DNA of 64,000 bases from Pseudomonas yangonensis. Lineage in GTDB: Bacteria; Pseudomonadota; Gammaproteobacteria; Pseudomonadales; Pseudomonadaceae. Made by a program: the position numbers and the translations under genes. Location of the stretch: positions 372,001 to 436,000 of the forward strand of contig NZ_BLJU01000005.1 of NCBI RefSeq assembly GCF_009932725.1. Direction: 5' to 3'. Shown in pieces: positions 34,076-41,516 of this stretch. The notes beneath the pieces were generated by a model. It made no database searches and had not been told where the DNA came from. It was given only the letters and a program-made list of their open reading frames with translations. The stretch's first letter is position 1; every line of letters begins with the position of its first letter.

Positions 34076-34415
34076 GTCTGAAGCAGATCGTCTGGCAGAA
34101 GCGCTCAACTACCCATTCGGTGAGCCGGTAACGGCATACCTTTCCGACGCGGTGATTGTTTCCTGCTGTGGTTTCGGCGTCATGCATCGGCATGTCAAAG
34201 CCGAGCCATCTGGCCGGTTTCAAGATGGCAACAGGTTGAGAACGTCAGACATTCTTAAAGCGGAGCAGCACGGGCCGCACTGGGTTCTGCGAACGCTCAG
34301 CGGGAGTTTTTATGTGATTGTCAGCTTTCACCCGCACGGTGGTCGGCAGTCACTTGAGGCGTTTCTCAAGCTTCGTAGCCAGGGCGTTCACTTGACGCCT
34401 CAACTTCTACAGTGA
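34053..34415 (+). CDS. Hypothetical protein (120 aa)
   Basis: Not recognised. GTG start after GAGGGGAA, with short spacing. Mixed alpha/beta; VTAYLSDAVIVSCCGFGVMH and WVLRTLSGSFYVIVSFHPHG are strand-like. Seven bases before the next gene, so the same transcript is likely. Confidence 0.55.
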   Translation: MILSTHSESEADRLAEALNYPFGEPVTAYLSDAVIVSCCGFGVMHRHVKAEPSGRFQDGNRLRTSDILKAEQHGPHWVLRTLSGSFYVIVSFHPHGGRQSLEAFLKLRSQGVHLTPQLLQ

Positions 34416-34422
34416 GGATCTG

Positions 34423-35079
34423 ATGTTGATTCAGCCCATTCGCGATGAAGTCATGCGTCGCGCTCAGCGTTTGGGAGAAAAATGCCATCCTGTGGTGGCA
34501 GAAAGGCACGCTCATGAGTTGGCTCGCTATGCACGAGTAACATCTGCGTGCGATGCCCTAGAGTCGTTCACCGGCCTTCGCCCTCCAGAGGATGAAGACG
34601 TCTTCAACCTACTCGCCCAGCGGCGTGGTCAGATTGCCGATGTGCTCGCTCATGCCTCTCTTGAGGCTTATGAGCAAGAGGCCGCCCCTGGGATCTATCT
34701 GGCTATCCCGTACTTCGTCCGGTGTTCTGACAAGCAACCTGTTTGGCTAGTGAATCGAACTGATCAGCAACTCACTTACATCCGGCGATCCCTGTACGCA
34801 TATGCGAGCACGGATGATGGCGTTGATGAGTACCGAGCAGCAGGGAGTGCGTTTGTCGATGGTGTTGCTGCTGACGCAGTGATCGATCCTGGTCAAAAGC
34901 TTCAGATCGACACGTACTCAATGAGCTGGGACGGGGACTTTGTCAGCAATAGGCGGGTTGTGTTGCTAATTGAGGGCCAGCGCGGAGAGTGGTTGGCTAG
35001 CATCTCAAAGCTAGCAGGCTATTTGTGGGATGAGCACTTGCATGGGCTGCATCCGTTAAAGGTGGTGAAGAACCTTTAG
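34423..35079 (+). CDS. Hypothetical protein (218 aa)
   Basis: Not recognised. Helical N-terminal half (ERHAHELARYARVTSACDAL) and strand-rich C-terminal half (KQPVWLVNRTDQQLTYIRRS, RRVVLLIEGQRGEWLASISK). GTGAGGATCTG precedes ATG. Last gene of the plus-strand unknown cluster. No membrane segment or catalytic signature. Confidence 0.65.
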   Translation: MLIQPIRDEVMRRAQRLGEKCHPVVAERHAHELARYARVTSACDALESFTGLRPPEDEDVFNLLAQRRGQIADVLAHASLEAYEQEAAPGIYLAIPYFVRCSDKQPVWLVNRTDQQLTYIRRSLYAYASTDDGVDEYRAAGSAFVDGVAADAVIDPGQKLQIDTYSMSWDGDFVSNRRVVLLIEGQRGEWLASISKLAGYLWDEHLHGLHPLKVVKNL

Positions 35080-35113
35080 TTCTGCGGAACCACCACTCTT
35101 CAGGGACTGCGCA

Positions 35114-35401
35114 CTAGCCCATCCGGGGAGCTGACTGCCTTGGCTTCAACGCGAGGTCGGGGTCGTCGACGTACTCCCTGGCCCACCAGGACATGAGTCG
35201 CTCAGAGGTTTCTTGCAGCTTGTAGAGCAGCCAGCCATTCCACTCAGGCGGTAACTGCGAACCTGGCTCATACTCTCCAGCCCCCAGCTCCACTCGATCT
35301 GCCACAGCCTCTACAAGCTCGATCTCAGGATGTAACCACACGCCTTCACCGCTCAATACAATGTCGGCCTGGTTGACAGGCGGTGGCAGTAATCTGGCCA
35401 T
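35114..35401 (-). CDS. Hypothetical protein (95 aa)
   Basis: Not recognised. Acidic; WLHPEIELVEAVADRVELGA, PEWNGWLLYKLQETSERLMSW. AAAGGA lies upstream of the ATG. Third on the minus strand after the two-gene membrane pair, with a 59-bp gap to it, so possibly a distal member of that unit. Confidence 0.6.
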   Translation of the reverse strand: MARLLPPPVNQADIVLSGEGVWLHPEIELVEAVADRVELGAGEYEPGSQLPPEWNGWLLYKLQETSERLMSWWAREYVDDPDLALKPRQSAPRMG

Positions 35402-35460
35402 CGAGACGAATCCTTTTGGAGGAGTGGCAATACTAACCCATCGATTAGGCGGGTAGATGC

Positions 35461-35976
35461 CTATGGTTTTCTGTTACGTATTTCCTGCTCTCGTCGATCC
35501 TTGATGACATTCTCTAGATCCGTGATATGGCGCTGGGTGAGCTGGCCCGGCAACGAAAAGGAAGCCAGCATAGCCAAGCAGGCCAAGAACAACAGCAAGC
35601 ACTCAAGGCTCACCTGAATAGGGGCAGGCCACTTGAGCCCCAATGAGACCAAGAATGCCAGCGCCAAAATCACCAAGTAGAGGTAAAACAGGATCGCATG
35701 CCGGCGCAGATCCTTTTTCACCTGGGTCAGGTAGTACGTGTTCTGCTTCCAGCCAGTGCCTCTCAGGGCTCGCTCACTGCCTACGATGGCCATAACCGCC
35801 ACAAGGAAGCCTGCCAGAATGGAGAACACCGTGACCAGCACTGTGAGGGCATTGGCGTTGTCGTGATAGCGAGGTTGGAAGCGCCAGGCAAAATAGCCAG
35901 CCACAACAACGCTCGCCAAGGCATAAACCAACTTGCGCTTGCTGATGCGTTGTTTGCTGTCTGTCACTTTTGCCAA
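35461..35976 (-). CDS. Four-helix membrane protein, partner of the upstream gene
   Basis: 171 aa. Four hydrophobic segments: ~15-33 (KLVYALASVVVAGYFAW), ~41-66 (ALTVLVTVFSILAGFLVAVM), ~93-113 (ILFYLYLVILALAFLVSLGL), ~121-141 (SLECLLLFLACLAMLASFSL), with a charged C-tail. Start TTG at 35976 (GTG ~35970 possible) overlaps the end of the upstream gene by 13 bases, so it is strictly coupled. The size and topology recall RexB and KwaA, membrane effectors of phage-defence pairs, but no sequence identity is claimed. Confidence 0.75.
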   Translation of the reverse strand: MAKVTDSKQRISKRKLVYALASVVVAGYFAWRFQPRYHDNANALTVLVTVFSILAGFLVAVMAIVGSERALRGTGWKQNTYYLTQVKKDLRRHAILFYLYLVILALAFLVSLGLKWPAPIQVSLECLLLFLACLAMLASFSLPGQLTQRHITDLENVIKDRREQEIRNRKP

Positions 35977-36944
35977 TGCCTTTGCGTAATCAGTTCCGTT
36001 CGGTAGTTCTTCAGGGCGGTGTAAACATCTGTATTCACTAGATCGTTTGCATTGCTTCGCCGAAACAGCCGAACCTTCTTGATCGGGGTTACCTGGCCGA
36101 GACGGATCTCGGTGTTCTTCTTGGTGATAACAGTGACCTCGACGCTGTCGTCTTCTTCTTCGATGACGCCTTGGCCCACGATGTTCATTACATCCAGAAC
36201 AATTTCCTCTGCCCTGGAGCCACCGTCAGCCCGAATCACTGTATTGACCTGCATTTCGTCCCAGTGCTTTGCCAGGAGCGCACGCTTGGCCTCGGACATG
36301 TCCTCTGCAAACATATCCTTAAGCGTGCCGACGAACGACTTAAGGGTAGATGTGACTTTGCTGTCGGCATCATCAGCTCCGCTCAGTTCCCGAGTGGCCC
36401 GGTACATATTGGTGTTGAGGCGCAGCTCCTTGATGCCCTCGGCCTCAAGGACAGCAGCTGTTTCTTGATTCGTTACCTTGCGCAGCTCGAAGGCGCTATC
36501 ACCTGCTTTCAGGTTGGCCTTGGAAATTAGCAGCCGGAGGTAAACAGCAACCCCCGCCGTACGGAAGCTGCCTTCAGTCATAATCAGCAGGTCATTCTTG
36601 TCGATCAGGACAAAGGCCTCCGAAAGCTTGAATGCTCTGCTTGTAGGCGGCTGTGTAGACTGATCAACGTCTTCGGCTGCTTTGACCTTCAGGCCAACCG
36701 TTGTTATCTGTTCGCCAGGAACCCCAGCCCCGATATCAAGTAGCAAGGGCTCATCGGCGGTATCCCGGCGATGGCGAATGACTGCCGTGCCCAGATTGCC
36801 CATTGCTACTTCTGTCTGTCCCATACTTCCCAGCTTACGCATTGCTGCTCTGACGAGCTGCTCCAAGGTGAATTTGGGCGTCGTATTCTGGTTGTAGATA
36901 GCTCGCACATAGTGAATCGGCTTGTCGGTTGGGCGTCGGGACAC
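35964..36944 (-). CDS. Hypothetical cytosolic protein (326 aa), putative sensor of a two-gene system
   Basis: Not recognised. GTG start with GGAG 8 bases upstream. Soluble, alpha/beta N-domain (residues 1-~180; LLLDIGAGVPGEQITTVGLK, AFVLIDKNDLLIMTEGSFRT), helical middle with LKSFVGTLKDMFAEDMSEAK, strand-rich C-domain ending in VRLFRRSNAND. No nuclease or NTPase motif. Gene order (large cytosolic first, then four-helix membrane protein) matches rexA-rexB; Kiwa has the reverse order. A defence role is inferred from architecture and island location only. Confidence 0.7.
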   Translation of the reverse strand: MSRRPTDKPIHYVRAIYNQNTTPKFTLEQLVRAAMRKLGSMGQTEVAMGNLGTAVIRHRRDTADEPLLLDIGAGVPGEQITTVGLKVKAAEDVDQSTQPPTSRAFKLSEAFVLIDKNDLLIMTEGSFRTAGVAVYLRLLISKANLKAGDSAFELRKVTNQETAAVLEAEGIKELRLNTNMYRATRELSGADDADSKVTSTLKSFVGTLKDMFAEDMSEAKRALLAKHWDEMQVNTVIRADGGSRAEEIVLDVMNIVGQGVIEEEDDSVEVTVITKKNTEIRLGQVTPIKKVRLFRRSNANDLVNTDVYTALKNYRTELITQRHWQK

Positions 36945-37277
36945 TGCTCACACTCCGTTGCATTGATATCTCCGCATCCTCGGAGATTTGTTTGCATATG
37001 CCAATAGGCAAGGTAGCTACGGGCCCGCGCCGGCACCACCGCCGTAGTGTTCTGCTAGATCGCGATAGCTGGGATTGATACGGTATTTGGACGAAACCAA
37101 CCCACAATCAGGGGGGGGGGCCGGCAGTATTGCAAACCGCGCTACCAGCCACAGCTCGCAGCAGATGCGGCATAGCTCGAATGACAAATATGCCCGGTTG
37201 TCACCTCCCCCAAAAAATACGAAACCCCGGCCACTAAATGGCCAGGGTTTAGAAGCGCGTAACCTACTCAGCAGCTA
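36945..37277. other. Intergenic region with a G10 tract
   Basis: 333 bp with no convincing gene. Holds a run of ten G (37111-37120), ~170 bp upstream of the 326-aa gene's start, and the terminator of the AcrVA2-like gene at its right end. Confidence 0.5.
37219..37251 (-). terminator. Terminator of the AcrVA2-like gene
   Basis: Read on the minus strand: AAACCCTGGCC-ATTTAG-TGGCCGGGGTTT stem-loop followed by CGTATTTTTT. Strong intrinsic terminator 27 bp after the stop. Confidence 0.8.
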
Positions 37278-38291
37278 TCAGCCTGGCTCACTCGTTACGG
37301 CGTCAATCACCTCGGATTGCATTCGCCCTTCGACAATCAGAGGCGCAATCCAGTGATAAATGAAATTCCGCACACCCGAGCGCGGCCCTTTCCAGTACCC
37401 ATGCCAATGGCCTCGCCTCAGGTGGGTTTTGACTGTTCGACCAGTTACCTCAGATTCAATGGCATTTCGCAACATGGGCCCAACGCTCCCACCGACCGAG
37501 AAGACGCTGGGTTTATCAGGCGTGAACAGATAATGCCCTCGCTTCCCTTTTTTCAGAGCAGGCCTACTTGGCCTGGGCTGCGGTGTTCTGGATGGGTCGA
37601 AATCCGGTTCGTCAGAACACAGGTACAACAAGATGGAAATTAAGGGCTTCAGCTCCGCGAGCGGTGAAAAACCAGCCAAAGTTTCCATATCCAACCATTG
37701 CGTCAGCCAATTTTTCTGGGCATTGCCCAGCGTATATTCCAATGTCTTGTGCAATGCCTCCTCAATAGACCAATTGCCAAGATGCAGTGGCTGCATTACC
37801 AGACCACGGTCAGTATTCAGAAGCAGCCTGAGCTCTTCACGCTGAAGATTGTAGTCCCACTCCAAATGCGCCCAGAACCCATGAAGCGCCGAACCAAGCC
37901 AGGTAAATCCTGGCGTTTCAATGTAGACACACCACTCAGGCAGCCTACGAAAGACCTTTGACGGAAGCTCACCGGAGAGCTTTGAATCCGCAAGCGCTGA
38001 GAGCAAGTCGGCGTCATAACGATAGATGCCCTGCGAGTATCTCCACATTCCAATAGCCGAGAGCCGCGCCAAGTCAGCAGAAACCGCCAACTCCTTCAGA
38101 CAAGGATCAAGGCCAGCACACCTCACTTGAATCAACGCAGCCCAGGCAGCCATGGGCATAAAGCACCAGTTGGGCCAATCGGGCTCGCCAGGCTTGCCTT
38201 TATCCTGAAGGCAGGTGCTGACCCAAGAGGACATTCCAGGATAGGACTCAGTGAGCCTCTTGAGATGCTGCATTGGGCTTACCTTAGCCAT
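37278..38291 (-). CDS. AcrVA2-family anti-CRISPR homolog (337 aa)
   Basis: Homolog of AcrVA2, the type V-A anti-CRISPR that binds the nascent N-terminus of Cas12a and triggers loss of its mRNA. Matches in register to AcrVA2.1 as recalled (~320 aa): GMWRYSQGIYRYD (81-93), RLPEWCVYIET (116-126; PDWCVYVD in AcrVA2), ILLYLCSDEPDFD (220-232), FSVGGSVGPMLR (264-275), and the hallmark HLRRGHWHGYW (290-300; RRGHWHGYWQG). It is full length. A perfect AGGAGGT precedes the ATG. Divergent from a repressor-like gene with shared operators. Homologs occur widely on plasmids without known Cas12a targets, so activity here is inferred. Confidence 0.85.
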   Translation of the reverse strand: MAKVSPMQHLKRLTESYPGMSSWVSTCLQDKGKPGEPDWPNWCFMPMAAWAALIQVRCAGLDPCLKELAVSADLARLSAIGMWRYSQGIYRYDADLLSALADSKLSGELPSKVFRRLPEWCVYIETPGFTWLGSALHGFWAHLEWDYNLQREELRLLLNTDRGLVMQPLHLGNWSIEEALHKTLEYTLGNAQKNWLTQWLDMETLAGFSPLAELKPLISILLYLCSDEPDFDPSRTPQPRPSRPALKKGKRGHYLFTPDKPSVFSVGGSVGPMLRNAIESEVTGRTVKTHLRRGHWHGYWKGPRSGVRNFIYHWIAPLIVEGRMQSEVIDAVTSEPG

Positions 38292-38413
38292 GCTGCACCT
38301 CCTGATATGCCACGATCACAGACAAATGCTTTCGCATCCCATCACTGCCAGCTTTCAGGCTCTGTCGCTCAACACTCAGTCTTTTCATCACTCTCACTCC
38401 AGATCGGTCATAT

Positions 38414-38504
38414 AAAACAGCATTTGCTGTTTTCACAAATACTATTGACCTTCCTGCAATTGTCAATAGCATTTATTGACAGGGCTGTTAGAGATGAGTA
38501 CTAT
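38414..38504. promoter_or_regulatory. Divergent promoters and operators between the AcrVA2-like gene and its regulator
   Basis: Minus-strand promoter: TTGACA (complement of 38461-38466), 16-bp spacer, TAGTAT (complement of 38439-38444). Plus-strand promoter: TTGACA (38476-38481), 17-bp spacer, TACTAT (38499-38504). Operators: 20-bp palindrome AAAACAGCATTTGCTGTTTT (38414-38433), and CTATTGAC (38442-38449) inverted as GTCAATAG (38462-38469). The CTATTGAC pair overlaps the minus-strand promoter and lies just left of the plus-strand -35. The 20-bp palindrome lies just inside the minus-strand transcript. Confidence 0.7.
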
Positions 38505-38531
38505 CGAGCCAACTGATGAGGAAAGAAGCTG

Positions 38532-39584
38532 ATGAAAGCCTTCGACACGAACACGCTCGGTGGCCGGATCGCCACTGCACGCAGGGCTCGTAAACTGACC
38601 CAAAGCGACCTTGCAAGACTGGTCGGCATTACCCAGTCAAGCGTTGCCCTGCTTGAGAGCGGATCGTCCAAGAGCTCCCACAACGCTGTAGAGCTCGCAC
38701 AGGCACTCAAGGTGCCTGCTGACTGGCTTATCAACGGAGAGGGCCCTGCCCCCTTTGCTGATACCGGTGGCCCAATTGCACAGGATGAAAGTGGTGAAAG
38801 CATTGCTATCACCACACAGAAATCGCTAGCTAGCTTTGCTGAACGCCTGACTTTCCTGCGTGAAGAACGCCAGCTGACGCAAGCCCAACTGGCCGCAAAG
38901 TCAGGCCTTTCGCAAGCTACCATCGGCAACTTAGAGACAGGGCGTAATAAGGGCACCAAGAAGATACTTGAGTTGGCAAACGCCCTGCATATCACGCCCG
39001 AATGGCTGATCCATGGCGGTAACCTTGCCCAAGCGAAAGGAGCTTTTTTCCGAAAAGATATGGGAGTCTTGCCTGCGGAAGAGACGGGCCCTCAGCACTT
39101 ATTGGGCTTGATCAGCCGCGCCAAAATGGCACCAGTTGTCGAGGATGAGCCAGAGACGCAGGCCGGTATACCGACCCCTCCCCCGGCGCGAAAATTGCCC
39201 ATCATCTCCTGGGAGAACGAAGCGCTGAGCACACCGCTCGAAGCCCACCTAAAACATCAAGACAAAGACTGGTTCTTGAGCCCCTTTGAACATAGCCCCC
39301 ACGCCTTTTGGATGAGGGTCTGCTTTGATCAGATGGAGCCTCATTACCTCGTAGGCGACCTGATCCTGGTGGATCCCACAGTCACGCCCAACAATAACGA
39401 TGATGTCGTGGTTCGGAACGCCAGGGACATTACTGATTTTGGACGTCTATGCCAGACACCAAGCGCAAAGTACCTAGAAATCTTTAACCCCAAGTACCCC
39501 GAAAAGATGCTCCGCCTAGACGAGAACACAGTGACCGTCGGTACCGTCATGGGACTAGTGAGAGCGCGCCGTGCCATGGCTTAG
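38532..39584 (+). CDS. Tandem-HTH (XRE x2) repressor with S24-like C-domain
   Basis: 350 aa. Two complete XRE helix-turn-helix domains in series (residues ~8-60, RKLTQSDLARLVGITQSSVA; ~97-155, RQLTQAQLAAKSGLSQATIG), each followed by DWLI/EWLI, then a linker and a LexA/CI-type C-domain (~215-350). At the S24 active site, CFDQMEP replaces the usual GDSMEP (no Ser) and VVVRNA replaces the Lys segment, so RecA-stimulated self-cleavage is unlikely. Likely controls both the AcrVA2-like gene and the excisionase-integrase operon, since AACAGCA-TT-TGCTGTT occurs before each. Confidence 0.88.
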   Translation: MKAFDTNTLGGRIATARRARKLTQSDLARLVGITQSSVALLESGSSKSSHNAVELAQALKVPADWLINGEGPAPFADTGGPIAQDESGESIAITTQKSLASFAERLTFLREERQLTQAQLAAKSGLSQATIGNLETGRNKGTKKILELANALHITPEWLIHGGNLAQAKGAFFRKDMGVLPAEETGPQHLLGLISRAKMAPVVEDEPETQAGIPTPPPARKLPIISWENEALSTPLEAHLKHQDKDWFLSPFEHSPHAFWMRVCFDQMEPHYLVGDLILVDPTVTPNNNDDVVVRNARDITDFGRLCQTPSAKYLEIFNPKYPEKMLRLDENTVTVGTVMGLVRARRAMA

Positions 39585-39613
39585 CCGTGGCTCCCCCTTT
39601 TTTTACCCACCAC

Positions 39614-39629
39614 AACAGCATTTGCTGTT
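39614..39629. promoter_or_regulatory. Second AACAGCA-TT-TGCTGTT operator, before the excisionase-integrase operon
   Basis: Identical 16-bp core to the palindrome at 38416-38431, 28 bp before the excisionase-like start. TATATT follows directly and could be a -10 element covered by a bound repressor. Confidence 0.7.
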
Positions 39630-39656
39630 ATATATTGGCAGCCAGGAGAAAGAGCA

Positions 39657-39914
39657 GTGACAGCAACAGCGAAACAACCCACCGACAACGACATCATCCA
39701 ACCACCAAGCATTAAGCAGTTATTCGCGATTGTCCCCGCCAAGTGGGTCAGGCAAGAGCTCCTGTTCCCTGTCTTCGGTATCAGTCCTGAGGCTGCTCGA
39801 AAGTACCGAGGAAGCGGCCAATGGCACGAAGGTAAGCACTGGGATCGAGACCCCGCGAATCGCGTCATCTACAACCGCGATGCCATCGAAAAATGGATGT
39901 CAGGAGCGCTATGA
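39657..39914 (+). CDS. Excisionase-like recombination directionality factor
   Basis: 85-aa small basic protein. Pattern PAKWVRQELLFPVFGISPEA followed by ARKYRGSGQW, EGKHWDRDPANRVIYNRDAIEKWM is typical of winged-HTH excisionases encoded beside Pseudomonas island integrases. GTG at 39657 with GGAGAAAG upstream. Overlaps the integrase start (ATGA), so both are made together. Expected to tilt recombination toward excision. Confidence 0.82.
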   Translation: MTATAKQPTDNDIIQPPSIKQLFAIVPAKWVRQELLFPVFGISPEAARKYRGSGQWHEGKHWDRDPANRVIYNRDAIEKWMSGAL

Positions 39915-41212
39915 ACATGAAGATGCCCACAGGGGTTGAAATCCACAACGGCAAAGTCCGCATCAACTTCATGCTCAACGGCAAGCGCTGTCGCGAAGTG
40001 ATCCGCGACATGCCGGTGAATGAGAAGACCATCGCGTACGCCAAAAGCATCCGCGAATTGGTGGTCGACGAAATCAAGCGGGGCGTCTTTGACTACCAAC
40101 GCCGATTTCCGGATTCCGTCAAAGTGACTAAAGCCGTGGTGGTTGATCAGGTGGAAAGTCCTCTTCCTGTCCAACCTGCTATTACGGCACCAGTTGCGAC
40201 GCCCCCTGCCCCCACGTCCGATTGCATGACCGTCAAAGAGGGCGTCCTGCTCTGGCTGCGCGTGGCACAAAGCGGGTTGGCATCGACCACATACCTCAAT
40301 TACAAGTGCAAAGCAGGCCATGTGATTCGCTACTTCGGCGACACCGCTATCAACGAAGTCACGATTCAAGAACTCAAGTTGTTCCGTAACCACCTGGTGA
40401 AACCCTTGGACGGCTCAAAGGGGCTTTCGCCTAAGACGGTTAACGACGTTTTGACCGTGGTTCGGGGGGTATGGGCTGACGCCAAATCAAACCAACTGAT
40501 TACGACCAATCACATGGAGGGGATCCAGAACCACAAGGTGAAATACAAAAGCCTGGCAGACCCGTTCACCCGCGAAGAAATCAAACGGATCCAGCATGCA
40601 GATCCCCTGAGGCTGCGTGAGGCCCGTGTGGTGGTGATGAACTGCTGGGCCGGCCTCTCACGCTCTGAGATGATGGGACTGGCTCGTGAGGACGTGGATC
40701 TGGACAACAAGCTAATCCATGTGCGCCGCGCCTATGTGGATGGCATTTACCGAGTGCCCAAAGAAGAATCGCGTGAGCGCTTTGTTGAGCTGATCAAGCC
40801 AGCTGCGGAATTGATGGCGCTCGTCCTGGAGGACACCGTCACCTGCCAACCGCAGCAGATTGATGTCACCCAGCGCGATAACCTGACCAGTGAGCCTGAG
40901 AGCGTCACCTTCCTGTTCCGGGACTGGACGACGGGTAATGCGTGGCACCCTGACCGCCTGGATGAGTGGTTCAAGGAGCACCTGGTCAAGTCCAAGGTGA
41001 ACCATCGCGGGATCAACCAGTGCCGGCATACGTTTGCCAGCCAGGCCCTATCAAGCCACGTGACGCTGGAGTGGCTGGCCAAACAGCTGGGCCATGCCGA
41101 CACGACCATGATTAAGAAACACTATGCAAAGCTGATCCCGTCTGACACCAAGCGAATGGCCCACCAGGTGTCTGAGCAAATGGGATTTGGGGAGGATTGG
41201 AGCGGTGTATAG
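39911..41212 (+). CDS. int: Island integrase, tyrosine recombinase
   Basis: 433 aa. Integrates the island at tRNA-Ser. N-terminal arm-binding part (MKMPTGVEIHNGKVRINFML), SAM-like core-binding domain (~115-215), catalytic domain with Arg in CWAGLSRSEMMGL, H-R region as GINQCRHTFASQ (Asn where a His is common), LGHADTTMIKKHYAKLI with the final His and Tyr nucleophile. The ATG at 39911 overlaps the excisionase stop; a longer in-frame ATG at 39893 lies inside that gene. Ends 118 bp before the attachment site. Confidence 0.93.
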   Translation: MNMKMPTGVEIHNGKVRINFMLNGKRCREVIRDMPVNEKTIAYAKSIRELVVDEIKRGVFDYQRRFPDSVKVTKAVVVDQVESPLPVQPAITAPVATPPAPTSDCMTVKEGVLLWLRVAQSGLASTTYLNYKCKAGHVIRYFGDTAINEVTIQELKLFRNHLVKPLDGSKGLSPKTVNDVLTVVRGVWADAKSNQLITTNHMEGIQNHKVKYKSLADPFTREEIKRIQHADPLRLREARVVVMNCWAGLSRSEMMGLAREDVDLDNKLIHVRRAYVDGIYRVPKEESRERFVELIKPAAELMALVLEDTVTCQPQQIDVTQRDNLTSEPESVTFLFRDWTTGNAWHPDRLDEWFKEHLVKSKVNHRGINQCRHTFASQALSSHVTLEWLAKQLGHADTTMIKKHYAKLIPSDTKRMAHQVSEQMGFGEDWSGV

Positions 41213-41230
41213 CGGTTTGGGAGGACTGGT

Positions 41231-41262
41231 TTTTGCCCCCAAATGCCCCCAATTTTGCCCCC
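41231..41262. repeat. TTTTGCCCCC motifs after the integrase
   Basis: TTTTGCCCCC at 41231 and 41253 with ATGCCCCC between. Same motif family as 6349-6388 near attL; arm-type recombinase sites are one possibility. Confidence 0.55.
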
Positions 41263-41293
41263 AAGCGATTTTTTACTTTCCTGAAGACAAGAA

Positions 41294-41328
41294 AAAGCCC
41301 CGTAACTCATTGAATTACGGGGCTTTTT
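41294..41328 (+). terminator. Rho-independent terminator between integrase and tRNA
   Basis: AAAGCCCCGTAA ... TTACGGGGCTTTTT stem-loop with T-run. On the minus strand it can also end tRNA-Ser transcription. Confidence 0.85.
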
Positions 41329-41330
41329 AG

Positions 41331-41356
41331 TATGGCGGGAAGATAGGGATTTGAAC
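41331..41356. repeat. attR: 26-bp direct repeat in tRNA-Ser
   Basis: Identical to attL at 6231-6256. Covers the tRNA 3' acceptor strand, CCA and part of the T-arm, so integration regenerates a complete tRNA. Confidence 0.92.
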
Positions 41357-41422
41357 CCTAGGTGCCATTGCTGACACAACGGATTTCGAATCCGTCCCGT
41401 TCGACCACTCCGGCATCTTCCC
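41333..41422 (-). tRNA. tRNA-Ser (anticodon CGA)
   Basis: 90-nt class II tRNA. Acceptor GGGAAGA pairs with TCTTCCC, followed by G and encoded CCA. Anticodon loop TTCGAAA within the ACGGA/TCCGT stem gives CGA (reads UCG). Long variable arm (GTGTCAGCAATGGCAC region) and T-arm TAGGG-TTCAAAT-CCCTA. Serves as the island's attachment site. Confidence 0.93.
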
Positions 41423-41516
41423 AAGCGGCGCGCATGATAACAGCTGAATGCGCTTTGGCGAAGCTTATTTTGAAAAATTTTCTTGTGCTATCAGGCGCTT
41501 GTGAAAAGGCCGGGGC

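Larger units (their letters stand above)
6231..41356. mobile_element. Integrative mobilizable island in tRNA-Ser(CGA), ~35.1 kb
   Basis: Bounded by an identical 26-bp direct repeat, the right copy being the 3' end of a tRNA gene. It contains integrase and excisionase-like genes at the right end, a MobF relaxase with an oriT candidate and stb/tra-like genes, SOS polymerase genes, restriction-modification, and many unknown cargo genes. No type IV secretion or coupling-protein gene is present, so it is better called mobilizable than conjugative. Gene composition is patchy, with an AT-rich stretch at 16.5-19.2 kb, consistent with mosaic transfer. Confidence 0.9.

Noticed and set aside
35461..36944. 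Direct call of the pair as Kiwa or RexAB
   Set aside because: Only topology, size and order are similar; no diagnostic sequence motif could be matched by eye.
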